The position numbers were made by a program, and so were the translations under genes. A stretch of 64,000 nt of DNA, taken from positions 62,001 through 126,000 of the forward strand of contig JAIYBC010000033.1 of assembly GCA_027488845.1 (NCBI GenBank). The letters run 5' to 3'. Positions within the stretch are counted from its first letter, which is position 1. Every line of letters begins with the position of its first letter. Of this stretch, positions 36,699 to 47,515 are shown piece by piece. This DNA is from Verrucomicrobiales bacterium. Lineage in GTDB: Bacteria; Verrucomicrobiota; Verrucomicrobiia; Limisphaerales; UBA9464. Under the pieces are notes generated by a model. That model was not told the DNA's origin. It worked only from the letters and a program-made list of their open reading frames with translations, and did not search any database.

Positions 36699-37517
36699 TC
36701 ACTTCGCGACGTCCTTGAGCAACTCCTGGAGTTTGTCGGCCGGGAGGGCCTTGAGCTGCTCCTTGAGCTGCTCCGGGGTCAGTTCGGACGGCGCAGCGGC
36801 GGAAGCGCCAGACCCGGAAACGGGGATCTTCGACAACTCCTCCATGGTCCAGTTGTCGTCGGTGGAACGGGCCTTGGTCTCTGCGAGAACCGCCGAGACC
36901 TCCTGCGGCGTGACCGCGGAGCCGGTGTTGCCCCACGAGGTGCGGATGTAGGTCAGGACCGCGGCGAGCTTGGCCTCGCTGGCACCGATCGCGTCCCACT
37001 GGCTGCCCATGACCACGGAAGGATCGCCGGAAGGGTTCCAGGTGACGGAGGCGTTGACCACCACCGGTCCCTTCAGTCCATGACGGACGATCCGGATCAG
37101 GCGGTTGGGACCCGCGGCGTTCACGATGTCTGAACCGGCCAACGTCGGCGCGACCCCGGCCTTGCCGGCACCGTCCTCGTTGTGACACGCGGCACAGATT
37201 CCGTTGAAGGTCACCATTCCCTCCCGCTTGACCTTGGCGAGGGGATCCTCGGCGACCGCGGAAACCGCGACCGGACGGCCGTGCTGCAGTTCGGAAAACT
37301 CGTCGGCCTCGAAGCGGCCGCTGTAGGCGGTGAGGTAGGACCCTCCCCAGAAGAGCAGGCTGGCGATGCCCGCGACGATCCAGAGGTTGAGCGGCTCGAA
37401 GCCTTCCTTGGGCTCGGGCTTCTCACGGATCACCGCGGCATGAATCTCGGCGACGTCGATGTGTTCGCCCTGGTCCAGACCGACAGGACGGCGAATGGGA
37501 TCGTTGGACTGGCTCAC
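36699..37517 (-). CDS. ccoP: CcoP-like membrane-anchored monohaem cytochrome c
   Basis: Probable third subunit of the cbb3-type oxidase, 272 residues. A cytoplasmic N-terminal tail (about 1-42) resembles CcoP in holding the motif EPLNLWIV before one membrane helix (about 45-64). The periplasmic domain has a single haem c site, CAACH at 108-112, followed by GVAPTLAGSDIV. A typical CcoP has two haem-binding sites, so this is a reduced version. An axial Met is plausible in PSVVMGS (near 170). The last 40 residues are a helical, Leu/Lys-rich tail. Its start overlaps the ccoO stop by 4 bp. The CcoP name rests mostly on position and topology. Confidence 0.78.
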   Translation of the reverse strand: MSQSNDPIRRPVGLDQGEHIDVAEIHAAVIREKPEPKEGFEPLNLWIVAGIASLLFWGGSYLTAYSGRFEADEFSELQHGRPVAVSAVAEDPLAKVKREGMVTFNGICAACHNEDGAGKAGVAPTLAGSDIVNAAGPNRLIRIVRHGLKGPVVVNASVTWNPSGDPSVVMGSQWDAIGASEAKLAAVLTYIRTSWGNTGSAVTPQEVSAVLAETKARSTDDNWTMEELSKIPVSGSGASAAAPSELTPEQLKEQLKALPADKLQELLKDVAK

Positions 37518-38149
37518 TGGGCCTCCTCCTTCTTCACCGGGGCTTCGGGCAGGTCACCGGAGGACTTCAGGCTGCGCAGGTATTCCACGAGCTGACGGGC
37601 GCGCAGGGTGGGAACCACCTCTTGACCGGGAGCGGGGGCAAACGCGCCCTCGAGGGCAAGCGCGTTCGTGGACGGACCCATCGGGCCGATGGGGCGCGTC
37701 TCGAAGAGGAACGGATAGGGCGGCATCACGCTGCCCGCGCTGGTGATCTGCGGGTTGTAGAGATGCTTGTAATGCCAGCTGTAGTCGGACTGACGCTCAC
37801 CGATGTTGGTGAGATCCGGCCCGGTGCGCATGGTGCCGAGCATGACCGGCTTGTCGTGGATGTAGTCGCGGCTGACGGTGCGACGGCGACCCCAGCCGCG
37901 GGCGATGTCGGCGCCGTAGCCTTCCGGACGCACCTGCTGGGTGTGGCAGTAGACGCATCCGAGCGCGCGGTAGTGTTCGGCGCCCTGTTGGGCTTCGCCG
38001 GCGCGGGCCTGGGGATAGACGGCGGCGGTGTTGGTGTCGGTGTGTTGCCCGAGCGCACCGAGCTGACGCTGGGGCATGAGCACCAATCCCACCCAGCTCG
38101 AGGCCAGGGTGAACAGGATTCCGAGGAAAAGAAGCGGGCCGTAGCTCAT
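37514..38149 (-). CDS. ccoO: cbb3-type cytochrome oxidase subunit II (CcoO-like)
   Basis: Membrane-anchored monohaem cytochrome c of 211 residues, the CcoO/FixO subunit. An N-terminal helix (LLFLGILFTLASSWVGLVLMP) is followed by the periplasmic domain with the haem site CVYCH at 65-69 in the family context GCVYCHTQQVRPEGYGAD. GPDLTNIGERQSDYSWHYKHLYNPQ and SVMPPYPFLF follow, the latter supplying the axial Met. It passes electrons from the donor cytochrome to CcoN. The gene lies 3 bp after ccoN and overlaps ccoP by 4 bp. Confidence 0.92.
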   Translation of the reverse strand: MSYGPLLFLGILFTLASSWVGLVLMPQRQLGALGQHTDTNTAAVYPQARAGEAQQGAEHYRALGCVYCHTQQVRPEGYGADIARGWGRRRTVSRDYIHDKPVMLGTMRTGPDLTNIGERQSDYSWHYKHLYNPQITSAGSVMPPYPFLFETRPIGPMGPSTNALALEGAFAPAPGQEVVPTLRARQLVEYLRSLKSSGDLPEAPVKKEEAQ

Positions 38150-38152
38150 GGA

Positions 38153-39646
38153 CTATTTCCCGGACGGGGATGCGATCTCGGCGCCGGCGAGGATGCTGAC
38201 CACCGGCTTGCGGTAGGGAGCGAACATCCGGACGAGCAACCAACCGAAGTTGACGACGAAGGCGGCGTGACCCAGGGCCATCAGCAGGCCGGAGACGGTC
38301 CGGATCTGGAGGTAGGGGATGGTGAACTTGACCACGTCGAGGAACTTCACCGTGGGATCGTTCATCATGCGGCCCTGCTGGAGACCCGCGGCGCTGAGCA
38401 CGACGACATAGAGCACGATGCCGATCGCAACGCCCCAGAAGTGGACGGAAATGAGGGCGTTGGACGGCCATTCGCGTCCGGTGATGCGGGGCAGGATGTA
38501 GTACATCGAGCCGAACATCACCATGGCGAAGAAGGCGTACATGCCGAGGTGGGCGTGGGCGACCGTGTGATGGGTGAAATGGGCGATCTCGCTGAAGCTG
38601 CGGAGCGCGGACAACACGCCCTGGAGGCTGGCCAAGGTGTAGGACACCGCGCCGAAGACGATGAACCGCAGTGTCGGGCTGTGACGCAGCTTGCCGAAGT
38701 GGCCGATCATTGTGGAATGGTGGTTGATCGCCACGGTGAGCACCGGGATGAGCATCATCACCGAGGCCACGATGCTGACGGTGATCATCCAGGCCGGCAG
38801 CGGTCCGCCGACGAGGTGATGCATGCCGTTCCAGTTGTAGAAGAGGGCGAGCGACCAGAAGCCGAGCACGCTGAGGTAATAGCTGTGGATCGGGCGTCCG
38901 ATGACCTTCGGGATGAAGTAGTAGATCGCCGCGAGGCCGATCGGAGTGAACCAGAGACCGAGGACGTTGTGGGCGAACCACCAGTTGACGGCGGCCTGCA
39001 CCACGCCGCGGACGGGCTCGACGATCAGCATCACCTGGGCGGTGCCGTAGAGCCACGGGAACCAGAGGACGGCGGCGAGCAGATACCACTGCGAGACGTA
39101 GAGGTGGCGCTCGGCGCGGAGGCGGAAGGTGATGATCGTCCAGACGGCGATGAGCGCGTAGCTGACGAAGAGGATGGGCGTCGCGTAGCGCGGCATCTCC
39201 AGCCACTCGATGCCGGTGGAATCGCCGGCGAGGATGCCGCCGATGCCGACGGTGACGCCGACGTTGTAGAAGAGGTTGGCCACCGTGACGATGCCGGGCG
39301 CGACGAGCGGCACGCGGCAGAGCCGGCACATGAGCCAGATCGCGACGCCCACGGCGGCCTGCGAGCAGAAGCCGTAGACGACGGTGTTGAGATGGACGGT
39401 CCGGACGATGCCGAAGGTCAGCGACTCCCAGCCGGCGAGGAAGCCGGGGGTGTGGAGCTTGATGCTGGCCACCAGGGCGAAGAGCGTCCCGGCGAGCAGC
39501 CAGAGCAGGCCGCTGACGAAGAAGAACAGCACCGGGGTGCGGCAGGAGGCGTCGATCTCGGCGAGCTTGGCGCGCCGGAAATCCTCGTTCGAGAAGTCAC
39601 CCGGCAGGATCGCCTGCAGGGTCTTGGATGCGGTCGTGGAGCTCAC
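38153..39646 (-). CDS. ccoN: cbb3-type cytochrome oxidase catalytic subunit I (CcoN)
   Basis: Haem-copper oxidase subunit of 497 residues with about 12 membrane helices. Ligands can be located: low-spin haem His85 (VRTVHLNTVVYGF), CuB His226 (WWFAHNVLGLW), CuB pair His276/His277 (NGMHH), and the two helix-X ligands His364 and His366 (TVAHAHLGM). Tyr270, six residues before the HH pair, matches the cross-linked Tyr of cbb3 enzymes and separates it from aa3 types. It reduces O2 to water, typically with high oxygen affinity. The start is a GTG at 39646 that overlaps the TGA of the ccoS-like gene (GTGA). The start is supported by the CcoN-like N-terminus after it. Confidence 0.93.
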   Translation of the reverse strand: MSSTTASKTLQAILPGDFSNEDFRRAKLAEIDASCRTPVLFFFVSGLLWLLAGTLFALVASIKLHTPGFLAGWESLTFGIVRTVHLNTVVYGFCSQAAVGVAIWLMCRLCRVPLVAPGIVTVANLFYNVGVTVGIGGILAGDSTGIEWLEMPRYATPILFVSYALIAVWTIITFRLRAERHLYVSQWYLLAAVLWFPWLYGTAQVMLIVEPVRGVVQAAVNWWFAHNVLGLWFTPIGLAAIYYFIPKVIGRPIHSYYLSVLGFWSLALFYNWNGMHHLVGGPLPAWMITVSIVASVMMLIPVLTVAINHHSTMIGHFGKLRHSPTLRFIVFGAVSYTLASLQGVLSALRSFSEIAHFTHHTVAHAHLGMYAFFAMVMFGSMYYILPRITGREWPSNALISVHFWGVAIGIVLYVVVLSAAGLQQGRMMNDPTVKFLDVVKFTIPYLQIRTVSGLLMALGHAAFVVNFGWLLVRMFAPYRKPVVSILAGAEIASPSGK

Positions 39647-39831
39647 CGGCGGTTGTCCCCCAAAATCTGGTCGGTCGCCCGGCCCACCGGCTCCTCCTCG
39701 TCGAAGGGAAGCAACGCCGCGCGGTCGAACCGGCCGAGCTGGCCGGAGCGCGAAGCCCACCGCAGCGACAGCAGGGCCGCCGCCGGCAGGAGCAGGATGC
39801 TTCCGAGAAGGATGAGGGTGATCACCGGCAT
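39643..39831 (-). CDS. ccoS: CcoS-like cbb3 oxidase maturation protein
   Basis: Small membrane protein of 62 residues: MPVITLILLGSILLLPAAALL helix, then the CcoS-like sequence LRWASRSGQLGRFDRAALL and FDEEEPVG. CcoS is needed in other bacteria for haem b and CuB insertion into CcoN. It sits directly upstream of ccoN and overlaps its GTG start by 4 bp. The ATG at 39831 is preferred; an in-frame TTG at 39843 would add four residues and overlap the preceding gene. Identification rests on the W-x4-SGQ and FDEE signatures and context. Confidence 0.78.
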   Translation of the reverse strand: MPVITLILLGSILLLPAAALLSLRWASRSGQLGRFDRAALLPFDEEEPVGRATDQILGDNRR

Positions 39832-39835
39832 GGTG

Positions 39836-40204
39836 TCATTCAAACGACTGCTGCTTCATCTTGTCCTCAAGCCGCTGGAGCAGCTTGGCACGTCCCGCGG
39901 CGGGATCCTTGAAGTCCTCCGCGGCGATCTCCAAGGCCCGCTCGATGGGGACGTGGTAGACCTTGTTTCCCTTGCCGAGGGCGTCGGCATCGAGGGAGTA
40001 GCCGGTCACGGCGGGAATGGCCGCGGCCTCGAGCTCGGCACGGTACTTCGCCCGGAGCTCGGCACGCGCGGCGTCGACCGCGGGAACCTGCTGGCCGACG
40101 ACGAGGTAGGCCAGGGCGCCCATGATGGCGAACACGCCGATCCCGCCCACGAGGTAGGCGGCGACGGTGCTCGTCTTCTGATTGCAGCAGTTGGAATCGC
40201 TCAT
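39836..40204 (-). CDS. Small single-helix membrane protein between ACIII and cbb3 genes, unknown
   Basis: Protein of 122 residues that I do not recognise. MSDSNCCNQKTST is followed by one membrane helix (VAAYLVGGIGVFAIMGALAYLVV, about 14-36) and a soluble, probably periplasmic, helical domain rich in Ala, Arg and Glu. That domain includes NKVYHVPIERALEIAAEDF and ends LEDKMKQQSFE. The N-terminal Cys pair (CC at 6-7) is on the predicted cytoplasmic side. It lies 22 bp after actF and 4 bp before ccoS, so it belongs to the same transcript. An ACIII-cbb3 linker, small oxidase subunit or assembly factor are all possible; none can be chosen from sequence. Confidence 0.8.
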   Translation of the reverse strand: MSDSNCCNQKTSTVAAYLVGGIGVFAIMGALAYLVVGQQVPAVDAARAELRAKYRAELEAAAIPAVTGYSLDADALGKGNKVYHVPIERALEIAAEDFKDPAAGRAKLLQRLEDKMKQQSFE

Positions 40205-40226
40205 GGTTTCAGTCCGGGTTTCCGGA

Positions 40227-41504
40227 TCAGTGGGCGGCGGCCGCGCCGGGCGCGGGCACCTCGTGGTGGGTGACGGCCTCCTTCAGACGCGGATCCTTCA
40301 GGGGATAGGGCGCGGCGGTCTGGTACTTCCTCCAGAACAGGAACCCGATCAGGCCGGCCATGCCGAACCAGAAGAGCGGATCCCAGAAGGTCAATTGGAG
40401 ACCGTCCGGATGGATCACCGGCATGACGTTGTAGGTCATGTCGATGTAGTGCATGAGCCAAGCCCAGGCGCCGACCGGGATCATCACGGCCAGGTTGCGC
40501 TTGATGTCCTGGTTCAGCAGCAGGAGGAACGGCACGAAGAAGTGGCCGAAGAGGATGGTCATGCCGACCCACTTCCAGGAGCCCTTCTCACGGAGGACAT
40601 ACCAGAACGTCTCTTCAGGGATGGCCGCATTCCAGATCAGGAAGTACTGCGAGAAGTGGATGTAGGCGTAGAAGACAGTGAACGCGAAGAAGAGGACGCC
40701 GAGATCCTGTTGTTGGCGTTTGAAGTAGACCTTCTCCAACGGACGTCCGGGCTGACCGAGCCAGAAGGTGAGCAGGTACAGCGTGATCAGGGTCACCCAG
40801 ACCGAGCCGGCAAAGTAGTAGACGCCGTACATCGTGCTGAAGAACTGATGCTGCAGCGACTTCATCAGGTAGAAGCAGATCAGCGTGGTGAAGAAGGCAA
40901 AGGCGAAGATGCCGCCTGCGGCCAGCTTGCGGGACTTGGACGTCCAGTGGGCGGCGCCGTCCTTGTCCTGGGCGATGGACCAGTTACGGATGGTGTTGGC
41001 GATCCAGCCCAGCGCGGAGATGAGGAGCAGAACCAGCGCGGTGAAGGTCGGCTTGTTGAAGAGGACCTTCTTGACGTCCAAGGCATGGTCGGCGGCGGGA
41101 TCGATGTTAAACCAAGCGTAGAGCTGACCGGCCCAAGCGAATCCGATGATCGGCAGCACCAGAAGCACCATCCAAGGGAACAGCAGGCTGGCGACGGTGT
41201 CGGTGACACGACGGATCGATGCCGACCAGCCGGCATCAAACAGGTGATGCGCGAGCGAGAGGAACAGCGAGCCGACACACAGGCTCAGGCAGAACATGTA
41301 TGCCGTCAGGTAGCTGTGGGCGATCTGCTTGAGCGAGAAGACACCGACTGAAGCGGCGGCGTGGCCATGTCCATGGGCGTCCGCGGCGGGGGCGGCGGCA
41401 TGGGCGGCCTCATGCTCGGCGCCGAGCAGGCGACCGGCCACGAACAAGGCGGCGGTGGCCAGCAGGGCCAACCAGGTGCGGGAGAATCGGGAAGCCGGGT
41501 TCAT
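40227..41504 (-). CDS. actF: Alternative complex III subunit ActF (quinol:cytochrome c oxidoreductase)
   Basis: Integral membrane subunit of 425 residues with about ten helices. It begins with a hydrophobic segment and a His-rich loop (AHGHGHAAAS), then SYLTAYMFCLSLCVGSLFL. Later stretches AFTVFYAYIHFSQYFLIWNAAIPEE and LREKGSWKWVGMTILFGHFFVPFLLLL are shown by ActF/ActC-type NrfD-like proteins. In ACIII it pairs with ActC and contributes to the quinol site and possible proton path. It ends with a cytoplasmic tail (LKEAVTHHEVP). Six base pairs separate it from actE. It is the last act gene; the cco block follows. Confidence 0.9.
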   Translation of the reverse strand: MNPASRFSRTWLALLATAALFVAGRLLGAEHEAAHAAAPAADAHGHGHAAASVGVFSLKQIAHSYLTAYMFCLSLCVGSLFLSLAHHLFDAGWSASIRRVTDTVASLLFPWMVLLVLPIIGFAWAGQLYAWFNIDPAADHALDVKKVLFNKPTFTALVLLLISALGWIANTIRNWSIAQDKDGAAHWTSKSRKLAAGGIFAFAFFTTLICFYLMKSLQHQFFSTMYGVYYFAGSVWVTLITLYLLTFWLGQPGRPLEKVYFKRQQQDLGVLFFAFTVFYAYIHFSQYFLIWNAAIPEETFWYVLREKGSWKWVGMTILFGHFFVPFLLLLNQDIKRNLAVMIPVGAWAWLMHYIDMTYNVMPVIHPDGLQLTFWDPLFWFGMAGLIGFLFWRKYQTAAPYPLKDPRLKEAVTHHEVPAPGAAAAH

Positions 41505-41510
41505 GGTTCC

Positions 41511-42134
41511 TTACTTGATGGTGGGCAGGATCGCCGAGGGGACCTCGGACTCGGCCGCCAAGCGGCTCAGCTGGAGTGTCCGGACGTAGGCGACAATCGC
41601 CCAGCGGTCCGCGACCGGGATGGCGGACGCATAGCCCATCATCGTGGACTTGCCGTTGCCGATGGTGTTGAAGATGTCGCCGTCCTGGGTCTTGATGAGA
41701 CGGTCCTGATGCAGGTTCGCCACGTTGCCCATGCCGAACTTGCTGGTGATGCCCTTGCCGTCGCCGAGGACGCCATGGCAGGGCTTGCAGTACACGCTGT
41801 ACTTCTCCTGGCCCTTCTTGAGGACCGAGGCGGTCACCTCGATGGGCATCGCCTCGACGAAGGCGCCGCCCTGCTTGCCGGTGTTGAAGGCGTTGTCTTC
41901 CCAGGCGGATTCGCGCGAGACGGTGCCGACCGGGTGGACGCGCGAGGACTGGCCGTCGGCCCACTGGGCGAACTTGGTCGTCGTCTGGGGCCGGAGCTTC
42001 GGCTGGCGGTCCATGTCCGGGAACACCTCGATGGGGGTCCGGGTGGTCTTGGAACCGCGGAAGCCGGCGACACCGATCACGGTCGCGACGCCGAGGACGT
42101 ACAGGGTGAAGAAGTATTTGAGGAAGGTGCGCAT
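41511..42134 (-). CDS. actE: Alternative complex III monohaem cytochrome ActE
   Basis: Membrane-anchored cytochrome c of 207 residues. An N-terminal helix (YFFTLYVLGVATVIGVAGF) is followed by the ActE hallmark region around EVFPDMDRQPKLRPQ and FNTGKQGGAFVEAMPIEV, then the single haem site CKPCH at 116-120 and GNVANLHQD. An axial Met is likely in the GKSTMMGYASAIP segment. In ACIII ActE relays electrons from the pentahaem ActA toward the oxidase. It starts on the base after the actD stop, so there is no gap. Confidence 0.93.
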   Translation of the reverse strand: MRTFLKYFFTLYVLGVATVIGVAGFRGSKTTRTPIEVFPDMDRQPKLRPQTTTKFAQWADGQSSRVHPVGTVSRESAWEDNAFNTGKQGGAFVEAMPIEVTASVLKKGQEKYSVYCKPCHGVLGDGKGITSKFGMGNVANLHQDRLIKTQDGDIFNTIGNGKSTMMGYASAIPVADRWAIVAYVRTLQLSRLAAESEVPSAILPTIK

Positions 42135-42680
42135 TCAGTCCTCCACGATTTCAACGGCCGTGGCGTGGCACTTCTCGGTGAGGAACGCACGGGTCGCCTC
42201 CAGCGAGAACTTCGGATCCGCCGCCTCGATCACGATGAAGAAGCGGTCGTCGGTGGCCTTCTTGAAACGTTCGTTCTTGAAGAGCGGGTTGTAGAGCTTC
42301 GGCAGGCGGTTGAGGAAGAACATGCCGAACAGCGTCCCGAAGGCGCTGAGCAGAATGGTCATCTCGTAGCTGACCGGGAAGGCGTAGAGCGGGGTGAACA
42401 GGGGCTTGCCGCCGACCACCAGGGGGTAGTCGAACTTGTTCATGTACCAAATCATGGTCATGCCCGCGGAGAAGCCGGTCATGCCACCGCAGAACGTGAA
42501 CCAGCCCACCGGCGACTTCCGCAGGCCCATCGCCTCGTCCATGCCGTGGATGGGGAACGGGGTGTGGACGTCCCACTTGGAGAAGCCGGCGTCGCGGCAA
42601 AGGATCGCCGCTTCGAAGATGTCCGCCGCGGTGCCGAACTCGGCCAGCAACGCGTGGGGTTTGAGGGGGGAGGCGCTCAT
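42135..42680 (-). CDS. actD: Alternative complex III subunit ActD (DUF3341)
   Basis: Two-helix membrane protein of 181 residues in the DUF3341 family. Its N-terminal soluble part reads LLAEFGTAADIFEAAILCRDAGFSK and the DVHTPFPIHGMDEAMGL motif is diagnostic. Two helices follow (GWFTFCGGMTGFSAGMTMIWY and SYEMTILLSAFGTLFGMFFLN), then RLPKLYNPLF and a cytoplasmic C-terminal ferredoxin-like part. It stabilises the ACIII core. It lies 12 bp after actC and abuts actE. Confidence 0.94.
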   Translation of the reverse strand: MSASPLKPHALLAEFGTAADIFEAAILCRDAGFSKWDVHTPFPIHGMDEAMGLRKSPVGWFTFCGGMTGFSAGMTMIWYMNKFDYPLVVGGKPLFTPLYAFPVSYEMTILLSAFGTLFGMFFLNRLPKLYNPLFKNERFKKATDDRFFIVIEAADPKFSLEATRAFLTEKCHATAVEIVED

Positions 42681-42692
42681 CGTTGACGGCGA

Positions 42693-44161
<1,469 letters not shown>

Positions 44162-44162
<1 letters not shown>

Positions 44163-47100
44163 TAGACCGCTCCTTTCCCCGCGTCGACCGCGGCATGCTT
44201 TTGGCCTTCATGACCATGACTCTTGTCCTCGAACGGGGTTTCGTGGCGGAAGCGCTCGTAGTCGCGCTGGGTGTCGGGAGTGGTCCGCTTCTCGAGGGCG
44301 GCGACCGCCGGGTTCGGGTTGCGGATGCGGGCGAGATACGTGACGCGGGGGCGGGTGTCGAGGAAGCCCAGGACGGAATAGTTCCGCGGGCTGACCTTCC
44401 ACTTCGAGACCTCGCTCTCCGGATCGAGCATGTTGCCGAAGCTGATCGCCTCGGCCGGACACGCCTGTTGGCAGGCGGTCTTGAAGCTGCCGTCCGGAAC
44501 CGCGACCTCGGCGCTGTTCCCGGCCTTGACCTTCTGCGAGATCTTGGCCTGTTCGATGCGCTGGACGCAGAACGTGCACTTCTCCATGACACCGCGCATG
44601 CGGACGGAGACGTCGGGGTTCTTGACCAGCTTGATGATCTCCCACTCGGGCTCCGCATTGCGGTTCACCCCCGCAGGACCCTTGTAGAGGTTGCCCAGGT
44701 TGACCATGTGCTGGTCCTGGGCCGCTCCGTAGTCCGACTCGCGCTTGTTGAAGTCGAACCAGTTGAAGCGCCGGACCTTGTAGGGACAGTTGTTGGCGCA
44801 ATACCGCGTGCCGATGCAGCGGTTGTAGGCCATCACGTTCAGACCCTCCTCATCGTGCACGGTCGCGTTGACCGGGCAGACGCTTTCGCAGGGAGCCGCC
44901 TCACAGTGCTGGCAGAACATCGGCTGCATCGCCATCTGAGGCTCTTCAGCCGCCTGCTCGGCGGTCACCGCGATCTCCGGATCGTGGCTGAAATAGCGGT
45001 CGATGCGCAGCCAGAGCATCTCACGGCCACGGGCCACCTGGTCCTTGCCTACGATGGGGATGTTGTTCTCGGCCTGGCAGGCGATCACACAGGCCGAACA
45101 GCCCACGCAGGACTGCAGGTCGATGGCCATGCCCCACTGGTGGATCTTCGAGGCCGTGAACGGATTCTGGTCGTACGGATGCTCGTAGATGTTCTGGGGA
45201 CGCTTCTCGGGATTCCGACCATCCGACTCCGTCTTGTACGGAACGTAGTGCGGGAGGTGGACATCCAGGTCCATGTCCTTGGCGAAGCCGGGCTTGGCCT
45301 TGAACTGGTCGAGGTTGGCCTCGCGGATCACCGGGCGACCTTCCATGAGGCCGTGTTCCTGGGTGACGGCCAACCGGTGCTTCCGGGCGACCTTCTCCAC
45401 GGAACCGGCGGTCAGGTGCCGGGTGGTGCTGTTGAAGATCGGGAAGGCGTTCGCGCCGACATTGCGACCCACGCGGCCGGTCGCGCTGCGGCCGTAGCCG
45501 AGGGCGATCGCCACGGTGCCGTCAGCCATGCCGGGCTGCACCCAGACCGGACCTTCGACGGAGTGTCCGCCGACGGTGATCTTGAGGACCGGTTGGTCGT
45601 ATTGACCGTCCTTGGCATCCGCCGCGGCCACCGGGGTCTTGTCGGCGGGGACATCGCCTCCGACCGACTTGCGGGGCAGTCCGAGGGCCCGCGCCGTCTT
45701 CTGGGAGACCAGGATGACGTTGTCCCAAGTGACCTTGGTGATCGGATCCGGGAGCTCCTGAAGCCAGGCGTTGTTGTTGAACCGGCCGTCGTCCACCGAG
45801 GCGTCGCGGGTCAGCACGACCTCGTACTCGCCGGAAACCGGCTTGTGCGCGGCAACACCGGCAGTCACGGCAGCGGAGTTCAACGAAGCGGTCACCGCCG
45901 CAGGGGCGCTTTCGGCCAGGAAGCCGTCGTGCAGGAAGCGCTTCCACGCGTTGTCATCGGCGGCACCGAGCGCCTTGAGGGTCTCGCGGACGATCTCCTG
46001 CGGAGCGGTCTTGGCTTCGCCGAGGATACGGGCGAGGACCTCGAGTTCGCTGAGCCCGCCGTAAAGCGGTTCCACCAGGGGTTGGACGGGCACCACGGTG
46101 CCGTCGGCGATGCGGGCGTCACCCCAGGCTTCGAGGAAGTGGGTTCCCGCCAGATGCCACGTCGCGAGGGCCGCGGTTTCATCCTCGTGGAATCCGAGAC
46201 GAACCACGGTCTTGGCCTTCTTGGCGGCGGCGGCGAAGTTCAGGTCCGCCGGGGCGTTGTAGGCAGGATTGCCACCGAGGATGACCAAGGTGGAGACCGA
46301 ACCGGAACCGAGGGCGGTCACGAGTTCGGCGATGCCAGAGGCCGCGGGCTCGATCGGCTGGACCAATCGCACCGTGGTCCCGATGGAACCGAGTGCGGCA
46401 TTGATCGAGGCGGCGAGCAGATGGACGGCAAGCGGTTGGGCGTAGCCGGCAACGACGAGCGCGGAAGAACCGGCTTCCTTGAGGTCCTTGGCGACCTCGG
46501 CGACCCAGGATCCGAAATTCGAAGGAGCCGCGGAGCCACCGGCGGCGCCCAAGGCGGCGGCGATGCCCTTGGCCACGGCGAGCACGTCGCTGGGCTTCAC
46601 CCGGAGACGATGGTCGGCATTGCCGCCGGTCAGGGTCATCAGCGACTCCACCGCGTAGAGGCGGTTCATCGCGTCGTCGGCGCTCTTGCGTCCCTTGGCG
46701 AAGCCTTGGATGTGTCGATAGGCCTCGGCCTCAATGCCGAGGAAGTCGCAGTCGAGCGAGAGGATCCGGCGGGCCTTGGAGAACTCCGGAACGACATGGA
46801 CCGGTGTTCCAAACGCCTGGGAATAGGCGACATCGGCAACGGAAAGGTCGACCGGCTCGTACACGTGCCAAGTGGCCTTCGGGTACTTCTCGGCGACGAG
46901 CGCCTGGAGGCGCGCACGGGAGGGCGAGGAGGAGCGTCCTGCGAGGAACGCGAGACCGGCACCCTGGCTATCGGCAGCCGCCTTGGCGATCGCGGCCAAG
47001 CCATCGCGGACGGCCTCGATCTTGGCGTCGTTGCCCGCCTGGGTGTGACGGTGGGCGCGATCCGGATCGTAGAGGTCGAGCAGCGCGGCCTGAGCGAAGG

Positions 47101-47515
47101 CGTCGGTGCCGCCATTGCCGCCGGGGATGAGGGAATTGCCCTCGATCTTGGTCGGGCGGCCGTCGCTGGACTTCACCACCAGCGGGATGGCGGACCCGCG
47201 GATCGGCAGCGAGGTCGCAAAGTGCTGGGCACGTCCGTGGACGTAGCCTTCAGGCTGCTTGGCGAACGGGGTGAGCTGTTCCTCGGGACGCCGGCAACCG
47301 GCGCCGACGCCGCCCAATCCGCCCAGCAGGAAGCTGGCGGACATGAGCTTCATCCAGTCGCGTCGGGACTCGCCGTCCGGGGCGATGCTCGCGCCGGCGG
47401 GGAACTCGCGCTCCATCCATTCGCGGACCTCCGGGCGGTCGGCCAACTGGTCGAGGGACCGCCAGTACTTCGGGCCGGTTTCCGGCTCGTTGCAGATCGG
47501 GGGAATCGTCTTCAT
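44162..47515 (-). CDS. actB: Alternative complex III subunit ActB (molybdopterin-like plus FeS fusion)
   Basis: Periplasmic FeS subunit of 1117 residues fusing a molybdopterin-oxidoreductase-like domain (about 60-770) to a ferredoxin domain (about 780-1060). A Tat signal with a lipobox is present ([17 protein letters not shown] to VGAGC). No N-terminal FeS Cys motif or obvious Mo ligand is seen in the first domain, as is usual for ActB, which lacks molybdenum. The C-terminal domain has [39 protein letters not shown] and CQQAC. The Thr in the third motif replaces a Cys and fits the single 3Fe-4S cluster known in ACIII. It overlaps actA and actC by one base each. Confidence 0.95.

Noticed and set aside
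39643-39843. TTG at 39843 as start of the ccoS-like gene
   Set aside because: It overlaps the upstream stop, but the ATG four codons later gives the standard short CcoS N-terminus; TTG kept only as an alternative.
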